Positions 24,429-35,258 are shown, counted from the stretch's first letter. The stretch: 64,000 bases of DNA from Metabacillus litoralis (GCF_020524045.1 NZ_JAIVKL010000006.1:62001-126000), one strand, 5' to 3'. A program made the numbers and translations. The notes: generated from the letters alone by a model not told the origin.

Positions 24429-25937
24429 ATGAGCAACGTACAGAAAAAAACAGACGTTATCTTAATTGGTGCCGGTGTCATGAGTGCGACTTTGGGGACA
24501 CTTCTGAAAGAATTAGTACCGGAATGGGAAATAACAGTGTTTGAGAAGCTCGCAAATTCGGGTGAAGAAAGTTCAAACGAATGGAATAATGCGGGAACAG
24601 GGCATGCGGCACTTTGTGAGCTTAACTATACAGATGAAAAACCAGACGGATCTATAGATATTAGCAAAGCTATAAAGGTAAATGAGCAGTTTCAAGTGTC
24701 AATGCAATTTTGGTCTTTCCTTGTAAATAACAATCTGATTAAAAATCCGCAGGACTTTATTATGCCATTGCCTCATATGAGTATGGTACAGGGAGAGCAA
24801 AATGTCACGTTTTTAAAGAAACGTTTTGAAGCATTAACAACTAATCCATTGTTTCAAGGAATGGAATTTTCTGACGATCCTGAGAAACTAATGGAATGGA
24901 TTCCTCTTATTATGCAAAACCGTTCATTAAATGAATCGATTGCTGCAACAAAAATCGATACTGGAACTGATGTAAACTTTGGCGCTTTAACGCGAATGCT
25001 GTTTGATCATCTAAAGAATAAAGATGTTGATATAAATTATAACCATAGTGTTGATAATATAAATCGCAGCAGTGATGGATCATGGGAGCTAAAAGTACGT
25101 AATGTTGAAAGCGGTAACGTTGAACATCATTCAGCAAAGTTCGTCTTTATTGGTGGCGGCGGAGGAAGTTTACATTTACTTCAAAAGTCTGGCATTCCTG
25201 AAGGCAGGCATATCGGTGGATTCCCAGTGAGTGGAATATTCATGGTGTGTAATAATCCAGAGGTTGTTGCACAACATCATGCTAAAGTATACGGAAAAGC
25301 TAAGGTTGGCGCTCCTCCGATGTCTGTGCCGCATCTAGATACAAGATTCATAGAGAATAAAAAATCGCTGCTATTTGGACCTTTTGCTGGATTTTCACCT
25401 AAGTTTTTAAAAACAGGTTCAATCTTTGATTTAATCACATCTGTTAAACCAGATAACCTCATCACGATGTTAGCAGCAGGGGCAAAAAACATGTCTTTAA
25501 CAAAATACCTAATTCAGCAAGTGATGTTATCGAAAGAAAAGCGTATGGAAGAACTAAGGGAATTTATTCCGAATGCACAAAGTGAGGATTGGGATTTTGT
25601 TGTAGCTGGTCAACGTGTGCAAGTGATTAAAGATACTGAAGCTGGTGGCAAGGGTACCCTGCAATTTGGTACAGAAGTGATAAGTGCTGCTGATGGCTCA
25701 ATAGCAGCATTACTAGGTGCCTCTCCAGGTGCATCAACGGCTGTTCATGTTATGCTTGATGTGATTAAAAGATGTTTTCCACAACATATGGAAGAATGGG
25801 AACCAAAAATTAAAGAAATGATTCCATCTTATGGTATATCACTAATGGAAAACCCGAAGCTCTTACAGGAGATTCACACCTCGACCTCAGAAACTCTGGG
25901 TTTAAGTGAAAAAAAAACGGCCTATAGCTATTCTTGA
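24429..25937 (+). CDS. mqo: Malate:quinone oxidoreductase
   Basis: The 502-aa protein shows the full Mqo pattern: FAD-binding [43 protein letters not shown]-type [67 protein letters not shown] and [17 protein letters not shown]. It oxidises malate to oxaloacetate and passes electrons to the quinone pool at the membrane face, as a complement to NAD-dependent malate dehydrogenase. GGATAAGGAAGGG lies before ATG. No operon partner. Confidence 0.95.
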   Translation: MSNVQKKTDVILIGAGVMSATLGTLLKELVPEWEITVFEKLANSGEESSNEWNNAGTGHAALCELNYTDEKPDGSIDISKAIKVNEQFQVSMQFWSFLVNNNLIKNPQDFIMPLPHMSMVQGEQNVTFLKKRFEALTTNPLFQGMEFSDDPEKLMEWIPLIMQNRSLNESIAATKIDTGTDVNFGALTRMLFDHLKNKDVDINYNHSVDNINRSSDGSWELKVRNVESGNVEHHSAKFVFIGGGGGSLHLLQKSGIPEGRHIGGFPVSGIFMVCNNPEVVAQHHAKVYGKAKVGAPPMSVPHLDTRFIENKKSLLFGPFAGFSPKFLKTGSIFDLITSVKPDNLITMLAAGAKNMSLTKYLIQQVMLSKEKRMEELREFIPNAQSEDWDFVVAGQRVQVIKDTEAGGKGTLQFGTEVISAADGSIAALLGASPGASTAVHVMLDVIKRCFPQHMEEWEPKIKEMIPSYGISLMENPKLLQEIHTSTSETLGLSEKKTAYSYS

Positions 25938-26092
25938 TATAAAAACAAAGGTATGAAATCAATAGATAAGCAACTTTGATAACTCTTTTCAAGAAGAAAT
26001 CATTATTTCTTCAATATGGAACGAGTTTAATCAGAACCTATTTCTACTAGTAGGTGTTTGAATGGCACTATTAAAATATAAATACTTTTATT

Positions 26093-26299
26093 AAGGCTAT
26101 AAAAGCTTAATGTTGATTTTTAGCACTTTGTTGATTGGGAGTGAAAGGCATGAGACTCCTGCGGGAGAAGCGTGTCGAAGGGAGACCCCACAGGCGCTTG
26201 CGCCGAGGAGGCTTCCGGACCTAGGAAAAAACGAACTGCATTTTTTCTCGGGAAAGCGAATGCCTGTAACGGAAATCAACAACAAAGTTTAACAGAGCC
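26093..26299. repeat. Dispersed TIR-bounded repeat, family A copy 1
   Basis: This 207-bp non-coding, GC-rich element is nearly identical to 43112-43312. Its left end (GGCTATAAAAGCTTAATGTTGATTT) is an imperfect inverted copy of its right end (AAATCAACAACAAAGTTTAACAGAGCC). Inside, AGGCAT/ATGCCT and CTCCTGCGGG continue the foldback. It resembles a MITE or intergenic repeat. It overlaps no gene; short frames inside it are not genes. Confidence 0.8.
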
Positions 26300-26306
26300 T
26301 TTTAAA

Positions 26307-26349
26307 AAAAACACCTTTATTAGTTAATTCTGATAAAGGTGTTTTTTTT
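26307..26349 (+). terminator. Terminator between mqo and the CDF gene
   Basis: AAAACACCTTTAT and ATAAAGGTGTTTT form a 13-bp perfect stem with a 12-base loop followed by TTTT. It directly abuts the family A repeat and probably serves mqo. Confidence 0.85.
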
Positions 26350-26536
26350 GGTTATAGGTAAGTAATGATAAAGATCATAATTATTTTTGTTTAGGTACTT
26401 GTTCTTTACTCATTTTTTTCCTCCATGAAACATTGTTGTATACCTATGATTTATATGGATTAACGGAAAAAGATTGCTATAGACCCACATAACTCTCGCT
26501 TGGTAAACTATTCAAGCAGTGATTGGAGGAGAAGAA

Positions 26537-27415
26537 GTGAACGAACAAAAGTACTCAAACCTTAAATTAGGAGAGCGAGGAGCGATTATTAGTATAATTG
26601 CTTACTTATTCTTATCCATAGTAAAGTTAGTTGTGGCAAATCTTAGTCATTCAGAAGCTTTAAAGGCTGATGGGTTAAATAATAGCACGGATATACTGGC
26701 CTCAATTGCAGTACTAGTAGGGTTAAGGCTATCACAAAAACCAGCTGATGAAGATCATCCTTATGGTCATTGGAAGGCTGAAATGGTTGCTTCTATGTTC
26801 GCATCTTTTATTATGTTCGCTGTAGGTGTTCAAGTACTATTCAGTGCTGCTCATTCTATCTGGAATGGAGTAGAAGAAGCTCCTGATATGATTTCCGTAT
26901 GGACAGGTTTACTATCCTCAGCCATTATGTATTTTGTTTACCGATATAATAAAAAACTCTCCCTTAAAATAAAAAGTCATGCGGTGATGTCAGCAGCAAA
27001 GGATAATCTTTCTGATGCATGGGTTAGTATTGGAACAGTGATTGGTATTGTAGGATCACAGTTTAATCTACCTTGGCTTGATCCTCTTACAGCAACAATC
27101 GTGGGTATGCTAATTTGCAAAACTGCATGGGACATATTCAAAGATGCTTCACATCAACTAACAGATGGCTTTGATCAAAGTTTAATCAGTGAATATAAAG
27201 AAGCTATAAGTGAAATCAATGATGTAAGAAACGTTAAGGATATTAAGGCAAGAAATTATGGAAATAACGTTGTTGTAGATACAGTAATAACTGTAAATTC
27301 TAATCTAGATATTCAAACAGCACATGATATATCTACAAAAGTTGAGAAAAAACTAAAAGAGGATTTTGAAATTTATGATGTACATGTTCATGTCGAACCT
27401 AATGAATACATATAA
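26537..27415 (+). CDS. CDF-family cation exporter 1 (manganese type)
   Basis: The GTG start at 26537 follows GGAGGAGAAGAA; the upstream in-frame GTG at 26519 has no ribosome site. The 292-aa protein has six membrane spans and a C-terminal cytoplasmic domain. The metal sites are ADGLNNSTD in TM2 and AAKDNLSD in TM5, Asp-based without the histidines of zinc transporters, plus DHPYGHWKAE. This is the Mn-type CDF pattern of B. subtilis MneP and MneS. It should export divalent metal using the proton gradient. A close paralogue lies at 47183-48052. Confidence 0.85.
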   Translation: MNEQKYSNLKLGERGAIISIIAYLFLSIVKLVVANLSHSEALKADGLNNSTDILASIAVLVGLRLSQKPADEDHPYGHWKAEMVASMFASFIMFAVGVQVLFSAAHSIWNGVEEAPDMISVWTGLLSSAIMYFVYRYNKKLSLKIKSHAVMSAAKDNLSDAWVSIGTVIGIVGSQFNLPWLDPLTATIVGMLICKTAWDIFKDASHQLTDGFDQSLISEYKEAISEINDVRNVKDIKARNYGNNVVVDTVITVNSNLDIQTAHDISTKVEKKLKEDFEIYDVHVHVEPNEYI

Positions 27416-27609
27416 AGTAATGTACCCTTGGTAACGATTGGTTACTTTAGAGAAATAAAACAGCGAAATTTCATTTTTTCTAGCAGTACTTTTACATTAA
27501 CTTACTGATATGATTAAGAAGGTCAAAGGTACTGACGAAGAGGAGGCATGCATCACGCCCTGAGAAAGAAGACAAAAAGGTCTGCTGTGGTGTTTATTAT
27601 CTACTAATC

Positions 27610-27643
27610 AAATAAAAAAACAGGAAATCTTTACAATTTCCTG
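27610..27643 (-). terminator. Terminator of the L,D-transpeptidase gene
   Basis: On the minus strand, ACAGGAAAT and ATTTCCTGT form a 9-bp stem with a 6-base loop, followed by TTTTTTT. Confidence 0.85.
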
Positions 27644-27657
27644 TTCGCACTTACTTT

Positions 27658-29103
27658 CTAATAAACAACAACTGGATCATAGATACTTAGATTATCGTAA
27701 ACTGATTTCATCACACTAGGCGATACATTTACACAGCCTCCAGAACCTGCTGTAAGATAGGCATTGCTTGCCCAGTTGCTACGCCAACTAGCATCATGAA
27801 AACCTTGCCCACTGTTTGTAAATGGTGCCCAATAGTCTACTTCAATTGAATAATTAGGATTGCCTGCAGAACTACCCGACAGTGTGTAGGGAGATCTTTT
27901 ATAAAGGATATACCACACTCCTGGTGATGTATCTTCTTGTGTGCTATGTTTTCCGGTCACAACATTAGTTGTGACAACCAATTTTCCTTCTTTGTAAATC
28001 CAGATACGCTGTTCTTTAATAGATACTTCAGCATAAGTTTCACCTATGCCATTGTTTGTGATCGTTTCATAGCCATAGCCCTCATTGCTCCAGCCATTTC
28101 CAATAATATTAGATGCCGCAATCGATTTTTCCCCTTTTTCAAAAATACCTTGAATAAGTGCTGTTTCCTTATCAACATCAAGTGCCCAGCCATACCCTTG
28201 TCCTTTAACTGATATGACTGATCCTGAATGGGTCTTAAAGGTAAAGTTTTTTCCTAATGTGGATTGAGAGATATTGATTTCACTGATTTTATTTTTGATA
28301 TGACTTGGATCTATGGTAATTTTCATGTCCTTTGAAATTGAGGCATTTTTAATAAGGTCGCTTGCTTTTAGTGAGTAAACCTTATCTTGTACCTTATAAT
28401 CAACACTATTCTCAAGGAGTTCTTGTAATTTCCTTTCTTCATTCATAACAATCTGACTATCTTCCTTAATAGGTTGCTTGAATACAGGATTTAGCTTAAT
28501 TTCACTAATATATTCCTGTTTTTCGAACTCTTCTAGAAGTTTAGGAACATCATATTGTGTTCCATCAACACTTTTCGAAATTGTTATTTTTCCTTGCTCA
28601 AGAATCGCTTTTGCATCTTTAGGTGCTGTTAAATTTTTGTTCATTAGAAGGAGTTTTTCTTCCACTTCGGCTTTTAAGGTTTCGTTTCGGTATTGATCAC
28701 TTTTACTAGGCAATAACGAATATTTCATTTCCTTAGTGGAAGGAAAGAATGTCCATTGACTTTTTAACAGTTTTTTAACCTGTGGTAAATCTTCTTTTGT
28801 AAACACCATTTGAGTATTTTTTCCATCTATTATTCGTTCTTGTCCAATATAAACATCATTATCTAGTTCAGTAGCTTGAAGTTTATTCAAGGCTTCTTCT
28901 GCAGACATGCCGCTAACGTTTACATTATTGATCGTTATATTTTGATTAAAGTGGTACATTTGATAATAGCTCATTATAGCTACAATGAGTGCGATAATAA
29001 TGATAATGATTGTTGTGATAACCTTCCAGCTTTTATACCACTTAGTTTTTTTGTGTCTTGGTTTGTAAACTTCTCCAACTGATTGTTCTATAACATTTTC
29101 CAT
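27658..29103 (-). CDS. Membrane-anchored L,D-transpeptidase (YkuD domain)
   Basis: The 481-aa protein has a basic N-terminus, a single membrane anchor (about 30-48), then a peptidoglycan-binding region containing NVNVSGMSAEEALNKL and a long middle domain. The C-terminal YkuD domain carries the catalytic motif HDASWR ... SGGCVNV with the nucleophile cysteine, and GKHSTQEDTSPGVWYI. It makes 3-3 cross-links in, or attaches to, the peptidoglycan on the outer face. The ATG is preceded by a GGAGGGG site. Monocistronic, between spacers. Confidence 0.9.
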   Translation of the reverse strand: MENVIEQSVGEVYKPRHKKTKWYKSWKVITTIIIIIIALIVAIMSYYQMYHFNQNITINNVNVSGMSAEEALNKLQATELDNDVYIGQERIIDGKNTQMVFTKEDLPQVKKLLKSQWTFFPSTKEMKYSLLPSKSDQYRNETLKAEVEEKLLLMNKNLTAPKDAKAILEQGKITISKSVDGTQYDVPKLLEEFEKQEYISEIKLNPVFKQPIKEDSQIVMNEERKLQELLENSVDYKVQDKVYSLKASDLIKNASISKDMKITIDPSHIKNKISEINISQSTLGKNFTFKTHSGSVISVKGQGYGWALDVDKETALIQGIFEKGEKSIAASNIIGNGWSNEGYGYETITNNGIGETYAEVSIKEQRIWIYKEGKLVVTTNVVTGKHSTQEDTSPGVWYILYKRSPYTLSGSSAGNPNYSIEVDYWAPFTNSGQGFHDASWRSNWASNAYLTAGSGGCVNVSPSVMKSVYDNLSIYDPVVVY

Positions 29104-30592
<1,489 letters not shown>

Positions 30593-30700
30593 GATTCATT
30601 AAGATTAGAATTATGAAACTTGATTGGATAGGTAAATGAAAAAGTCTCCAAACTGAAGGTGTATTTAAGAAGGTTGTGACAAGATATGTTGCTAATTAAT

Positions 30701-30832
30701 GGCTTTATCAGTTAGAAACAGTGTACTACCGGATAAAAGGTTTGTTTCTTAGAAAGAAAAGATGCCACTAGACTTGATAAAGAGTTGTTTCCATAACTAT
30801 TCTAGAAAACAATAAAGATTAATAAAATAGCC
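30701..30832. repeat. Dispersed repeat, family C copy (diverged)
   Basis: This 132-bp stretch begins GGCT and ends AATAGCC and contains the family core GAAAAGATGCCACTAGACTT. Related copies are at 35029-35172, 44878-45037 and 56336-56465. Confidence 0.6.
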
Positions 30833-30843
30833 ATAATTAAAAG

Positions 30844-31147
30844 AGGGTAGGACATAAGTATTTAAGCTAATGATAAACCCGAATTATTAGGTGATATGTC
30901 AAGTAAACATTCGCCTAATAGTTCGGGTTTTTATTTGCTGTTTTTAATGATTTTTTTGATTTTGTATATTATTTTTAAGAACTAGTGGAATGGAGCGGAA
31001 GACAATCGACTCCTACGGGAATAGAGGAAAGGCTAAGACCCCGCAAGCGTAGCTGAGGAGGCTTAGCTTCCTCCCCGGCGAATGGAGTGTCTGCAGCGAA
31101 ATGGATCGAACTTGTTCCTTTCAGCTTAATTAATTATGTCCCAGCCT
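30844..31147. repeat. Dispersed TIR-bounded repeat, family B copy 1
   Basis: This 304-bp element is about 85-90% alike to 50194-50531. The left end (AGGGTAGGACATAA) and the right end (TTATGTCCCAGCCT) are imperfect inverted repeats. It contains a terminator-like stem at 30876-30933 and a GC-rich foldback core (CGACTCCTACGGGAA ... GAGGAGGCTTAGCTTCCTCC). No coding capacity. Confidence 0.8.
30876..30933. terminator. Terminator-like stem inside family B copy 1
   Basis: AACCCGAATTATTAGG pairs with CCTAATAGTTCGGGTT with one mismatch, followed by TTTATTT. The same stem is conserved in the other copy (50226-50283), so the repeat carries its own terminator. Confidence 0.65.
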
Positions 31148-31167
31148 ATATTTTTAAAAATATTACA

Positions 31168-31854
31168 TTATGCAGTGAAATTCCCATCATAACTTAACAT
31201 AACGGCAGATTTAATGCCTACCATACTGGAAATCGTATTAATAAAATTCATGTCAGAGTTCTGTACACGGATTTCATAAGTAAGTTCGAAGTCATTCCCC
31301 GGCATAACAGACTTAGATTTGATCGTAAATTTATTAACATGCTCTGAAATAATGTGATTTAGTGATTTTTCAACACTAATGTCCTGATATCGTACAACTA
31401 ATAAGTAAGGATTTTCAATTTTAATTTTATTTACAAAGATGATTAACACTAAACCGATCAGAACAGAGCCGATAATTGCTAAGATAATGAAGCCCGCTCC
31501 ACATAATATACCGACAATAATAGCCCAAAAGAGATAGACAATATCCATTGGATCTTTAATAGGTGTACGGAAACGAACAATTGATAGCGCCCCAACCATT
31601 CCTAGTGACAGCAAAACATTTGAAGAAATCCCCATAATAATCAATGATGTTGCCATTGACATAATTATGAGTGAAATATTAAACGTGTGTGAATAGATAA
31701 CACCCGAGAAGGTTTTCTTATAAACCACATAAATAAATAATCCAATAAAAAATGCGACAAGCAGACCAATCAACGAGTCGATAATTGAGATACTACCTGT
31801 TTTCTCCAATATACTTGATTTGAAAATATCTTTAAAATTCACTGTGTTTTCCAT
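31168..31854 (-). CDS. DUF4956 membrane protein, partner of the VTC polymerase
   Basis: The 228-aa protein has a short cytoplasmic start, four membrane segments (about 27-47, 60-80, 85-105, 110-140) and a C-terminal soluble domain. The region SLGMVGALSIVRFRTPIKDPMDIVYLFWAI is the hallmark of the DUF4956 family, which is repeatedly found next to VTC-type polyphosphate polymerases. It lies 27 bp after the polymerase gene on the same strand. A role as membrane channel or anchor for polymer made by the VTC partner is inferred from that pairing, not shown. Confidence 0.85.
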   Translation of the reverse strand: MENTVNFKDIFKSSILEKTGSISIIDSLIGLLVAFFIGLFIYVVYKKTFSGVIYSHTFNISLIIMSMATSLIIMGISSNVLLSLGMVGALSIVRFRTPIKDPMDIVYLFWAIIVGILCGAGFIILAIIGSVLIGLVLIIFVNKIKIENPYLLVVRYQDISVEKSLNHIISEHVNKFTIKSKSVMPGNDFELTYEIRVQNSDMNFINTISSMVGIKSAVMLSYDGNFTA

Positions 31855-31881
31855 GTTTATTCCTCCAGTTGATGGTATTGA

Positions 31882-32580
31882 TTAACCATACATCCTACTA
31901 ATCTGATATTTTGAATAAGTGCCCATTCTTCTGTGTCCAATTTGCAGCAATTGCTTAATAACTGTGGGTAGAAACTCATCATATTTCACTTCGAGGATAA
32001 CGATATCTGGATTTGTTTCAACCATTGCTAAATGAGGGTTAAGCACATCATTATTACGCAAACTAGTTTTAATAGAGCTATCAAATGTAACCCGTACATT
32101 GCCATATTGATAGATGAAGACTTCGCGCTCATAATCAACAACGGTTAATGGCTTTAGTTGAAAAAGAATACTTTGATAATATAAATCTCTTATTAGTGAT
32201 CTTGTATCATTTTCCATCCAGTTGATATTGCCTACTCTCATTTGTTCATATTCCTCGGCCGTTATTTGACATTTTTGTTTGAATGTCAGGTTATTTCGTT
32301 TACTCTTCTTTTCGAGATGAAGAAATTTCATATTAAAATCGTAAAGTCGTACTCTAAATTTATCTCGATCATAAAACCCTTCTTTCTTTTGGTTAAGTAC
32401 TTTGTTATCGAAGTTATCAAAATAAACACTTCTAATTAAATACTTCCCATCATCGTTTGCGTGAGGATCAACATTCATATAATGTTTTAACTTATTTCTA
32501 AGTAAATAACAGTCCATTTTAGTTATTTCATGTTTAATCTCTCTTCGGCCTTTACTACCATTCAGGCTAAATGTATCCAT
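31882..32580 (-). CDS. VTC-domain polyphosphate polymerase
   Basis: The start at 32580 is chosen because AAAGGAGAAAAAAGC lies right before this ATG; longer readings lack it. The 232-aa protein is a VTC (triphosphate-tunnel) domain: RREIKHEITKMDCYLLRNKL, YLIRSVYFDN, DKFRVRLYDF, LHLEKKSKRNN, FIYQYGNVRVTFDSSIKTS and VILEVKYDEFLP, with the charged tunnel residues of the eukaryotic Vtc4 polymerase. It probably polymerises phosphate from ATP at the membrane. It forms an operon with the DUF4956 gene. A dedicated two-component system lies just upstream on the same strand. Confidence 0.85.
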   Translation of the reverse strand: MDTFSLNGSKGRREIKHEITKMDCYLLRNKLKHYMNVDPHANDDGKYLIRSVYFDNFDNKVLNQKKEGFYDRDKFRVRLYDFNMKFLHLEKKSKRNNLTFKQKCQITAEEYEQMRVGNINWMENDTRSLIRDLYYQSILFQLKPLTVVDYEREVFIYQYGNVRVTFDSSIKTSLRNNDVLNPHLAMVETNPDIVILEVKYDEFLPTVIKQLLQIGHRRMGTYSKYQISRMYG

Positions 32581-32965
32581 GCTTTTTTCTCCTTTGTTGA
32601 TAAAATACAATTGTTGTATGTAAATATTCCTTAATGTACTTCTTAACTGCTTATTCACATTATTTAGGACAAACCTTAAATAAACCTTAAAAGAAATCCT
32701 TTGCTAATTTGATTGCTTATATTTGTTTCAGCGATCACAAAGAAGTGTTGTTTAAGAAGGATGTTTTTCGTCAACATTGTTGTTTTAACAACTCTAAGTA
32801 AATAGCACGTTAAAAAGACGATTGGCATCTTTTCTTCCTAGATTACTACCTTTTATGCTATAAAAATAAATGTTCCGATTGTATAATTAGGTCACAATCT
32901 TTCAGAAAAAAGTCTTTAACAAAGGTGTGAACATAACAAAAAAAGACCACAAAAATTGTGATCTT
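32581..32965. other. Spacer between the VTC gene and the sensor kinase
   Basis: This spacer of about 385 bp shows no gene. It must contain the promoter of the VTC operon on the minus strand; a PhoP-type or other regulator repeat was not recognised. Confidence 0.4.
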
Positions 32966-32968
32966 TTA
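32936..32968 (-). terminator. Terminator of the two-component operon
   Basis: On the minus strand, AAAAGATCACAA and TTGTGGTCTTTT form a 12-bp stem with one G-T pair, followed by TTTG. It overlaps the sensor kinase stop codon. Confidence 0.8.
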
Positions 32969-34264
32969 CTTCGGTAATTTGATTTTAAATGTAGTGCCTT
33001 TTTGGGGGTGTCGAATTACCTTAATCGTGCCATCGTGTTTATTCACAATCCATTGGGCAATTGATAGTCCAAGTCCACTACCACCGCTATCTCTAGATCG
33101 TGCACGATCTTCCCGGTAAAAGCGGTCAAAAATATGTTGAATATTTTCTTCTTTAATGCCAATGCCTGTGTCTGTTACTTCTAATACAAATCTTTGATCT
33201 TCAACATATGTTTTGATCCCAATACTGTCATTCTCGCTTGTATATTTTAGTGCATTATCTAATAATATGACGAGTAGTTGATGAAAACGAACTTCATCTA
33301 CGCTTAGCTGTAAACGGCTACCTAAATTTAACCAGAAATGTTTATCCTGTGACTCTGCAATCTCAACATAAGGAGCACTTGCTTTCTCAATAAACGAGTC
33401 GATTGCTAGTGATTCTTTCATCAATGGGGTATCCGAATCTGCTCTAGCTAATGTGAGTAAATCTGTTGTCAGTTTTGATAAACGTCTTGTTTCCGATAGG
33501 CTTAGGGCAATATTTTCAAATTTGTTGATAATTTTTTCATGTGGTTGTGTGAGAAGTAACTCTAATTTGTTTTGAATAATTGTTAATGGTGTCCGTAATT
33601 CATGTGAGGCATTTTCCACAAATTCAGCTTGTTTATTCCAAGAGTAGATAATCGGTTTCATCATTCTCTTAGATAAAAGGTAACTTGCTGAAATCGATAA
33701 GATAATAAAAATGAAAGAGCATATAATGATTAATTTACCAAAGTTATTAAGAATTGTTTGTTCTCCATCTATATTAATCAATAACTGTGTATAGGCAATA
33801 TCATTTTCTGTTGTAGTATCTTTAAAAGAGAGAGATCGGAAATGAAATTGTTCATCGATAGTTAAGTTAGTGATTGTGTTTAGATTGGTTTTATCAAGTG
33901 TGTAATCTTGTAAATAATTTTCATAAATTAACGTTCCAATTTGAGCTTGGTTGATAATTATTCCATTGTTATTAAAATGTAAAACAATAATTCTTGGATT
34001 TATTCTTCGTTGATCTTCAGGTGGTGGATTTCGGTCTGGTTCATTATCATTTTGATTTTTGGGTGATAATTTCTCACCTTTCATAGGAGAATCAACAATC
34101 ATATTCTTAAACTCTACTAATTCTTCATCTGTTTGTGAAAATAAGGTGCGTTGTACTTGTCCGAAGATAATGACACCAAAAATGGTGAAGATAATCGTAA
34201 AGGCAATCATGTTTAAAATCATAAATGTGGCTTGTTGTTTACGAAACATTTTTTGTTTAAACAT
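32966..34264 (-). CDS. Sensor histidine kinase of a two-component system
   Basis: The start at 34264 follows GAGGAAGG and overlaps the regulator stop by 8 bases. The 432-aa protein has TM1 at about 15-35, an extracellular domain of about 140 residues with a proline-rich stretch, TM2 at about 180-200, a HisKA domain with the phosphorylated histidine in NASHELRTPLTII, and a HATPase domain with DNALKYTSEN, DTGIGIKEEN and GGSGLGLSIAQ. No clear HAMP domain is visible. It senses an external signal and phosphorylates the partner encoded just upstream. Position between the VTC operon and the DUF4353 gene suggests it controls that group. Confidence 0.9.
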   Translation of the reverse strand: MFKQKMFRKQQATFMILNMIAFTIIFTIFGVIIFGQVQRTLFSQTDEELVEFKNMIVDSPMKGEKLSPKNQNDNEPDRNPPPEDQRRINPRIIVLHFNNNGIIINQAQIGTLIYENYLQDYTLDKTNLNTITNLTIDEQFHFRSLSFKDTTTENDIAYTQLLINIDGEQTILNNFGKLIIICSFIFIILSISASYLLSKRMMKPIIYSWNKQAEFVENASHELRTPLTIIQNKLELLLTQPHEKIINKFENIALSLSETRRLSKLTTDLLTLARADSDTPLMKESLAIDSFIEKASAPYVEIAESQDKHFWLNLGSRLQLSVDEVRFHQLLVILLDNALKYTSENDSIGIKTYVEDQRFVLEVTDTGIGIKEENIQHIFDRFYREDRARSRDSGGSGLGLSIAQWIVNKHDGTIKVIRHPQKGTTFKIKLPK

Positions 34265-34943
34265 GACCTTCCTCATTTTCAGAAAGCATATAGCCTAATC
34301 CACGAAAGGTTTTTATATATTTGTCATAAGAAACAGCTTTAAGATTTTTGCGTAAATGGCTAGCATAAACCTCCACAACTGTTGTTGACGTATCAGATTC
34401 AAAGCCCCAAATTCGGTCGAAAATCTGTTCCTTTGTTAATATTGTATTTTTATTAGTAACCAAGTACTCCAGTAAATCAAATTGTTTACCATTTAACTTA
34501 ATAAACTCTTCACCTAGCATAGCTGTCTTATTTTTCACATTTAATTTTAATTCTTTAAATGTTAGAGTATTTTCTTTTAACCCTCCACCTGATCTTCTTA
34601 TAATTGCTTCTAATCGTAATAGTAGCTCTTCACGATGAAATGGCTTCACTAAATAATCATCTGCACCAACTTTGAAGCCATGAATCTTATCTTCCATTCC
34701 ATCTTTTGCTGTAAGAATAATAACTGGTGTATGTATCTCCTTTTTTCTGAGCTCTTGTAGAACTTCGTAGCCGTTCATATTGGGCATCATGATATCAAGA
34801 ATAATACAGTCAAATATATTTTGTTCTGCTAAATAAAGACCTTCTTCACCATTATAAGCTTGCTCAGTAGCAAACAAATCTTGTGTTGTTTCTTTAATGG
34901 TTTCAGAGAGATATTTGTCATCTTCAATAATTAATAACTTCAT
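34257..34943 (-). CDS. OmpR-family response regulator
   Basis: The 228-aa protein has a receiver domain with the acidic pair E7/D8/D9, phospho-acceptor D50 in ILDIMMPNMNGYE, T/S switch residue in ILTAKDG and K in DDYLVKPF. Its C-terminal winged helix has LEYLVTNKNTILTKEQIFDRIWG and EVYASHLRKNLK. It is the partner of the overlapping sensor kinase. AAAGGAG precedes ATG. Target genes are likely the adjacent VTC/DUF4956 and DUF4353 genes, by position. Confidence 0.92.
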   Translation of the reverse strand: MKLLIIEDDKYLSETIKETTQDLFATEQAYNGEEGLYLAEQNIFDCIILDIMMPNMNGYEVLQELRKKEIHTPVIILTAKDGMEDKIHGFKVGADDYLVKPFHREELLLRLEAIIRRSGGGLKENTLTFKELKLNVKNKTAMLGEEFIKLNGKQFDLLEYLVTNKNTILTKEQIFDRIWGFESDTSTTVVEVYASHLRKNLKAVSYDKYIKTFRGLGYMLSENEEGHV

Positions 34944-35028
34944 TTTTTATCTCCTTTTCCTCATCAAATAAGGTTAAGTAAGATTATAGGACGAAAATAG
35001 AGAGAAAAGCAAAATGTTTTTTTGTAAT

Positions 35029-35172
35029 GGCTGATTGTTGCTATTTGACGTCTTTATCTGCTAGAAGCAGTGTTTTATTTCATAAAAGTTGCGATTTGTA
35101 GGAGAAAAGATGCCACTAGAGATGATACATGTTTCCATCAGGATTCTAAAAACAACAAAGTTTAACAGAGCC
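35029..35172. repeat. Dispersed repeat, family C copy
   Basis: This 144-bp element begins GGCTGATTGTTGCT and ends AACAACAAAGTTTAACAGAGCC, with core GAAAAGATGCCACTAGA in the middle. Its right end is the same as the right end of family A, which links the two families. It lies in the divergent promoter region between the response regulator and the DUF4353 gene. Confidence 0.65.
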
Positions 35173-35221
35173 GAATTTTTAAGGTTTTATTAAGGTTCGT
35201 CCTAGATAATGGGAAACACAG

Positions 35222-35234
35222 GGGGTCTGACCCC
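35222..35234. repeat. Short palindrome GGGGTCTGACCCC
   Basis: This 13-bp palindromic sequence also occurs reversed inside the ferredoxin-NADP reductase gene (57893-57905) and as GGGTCTGACCC at 40847-40857, over the end of the YdbT-like gene. Here it lies just before the ribosome site of the DUF4353 gene. Confidence 0.6.
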
Positions 35235-35258
35235 ACTAGGAATTAGGAGATGGAGAAT

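Larger units (their letters stand above)
25938..26536. other. Spacer between mqo and the CDF exporter
   Basis: Holds the family A repeat and the terminator above. The last 190 bp are the promoter region of the CDF gene; no metal-responsive box was recognised there. Confidence 0.5.

Noticed and set aside
26110-26292. 60-aa plus-strand and 62-aa minus-strand open frames in the GC-rich stretch
   Set aside because: They lie within the family A repeat, are open on both strands because of GC-rich composition, and the same frames recur at 43129-43314; no ribosome site. Treated as repeat, not genes.
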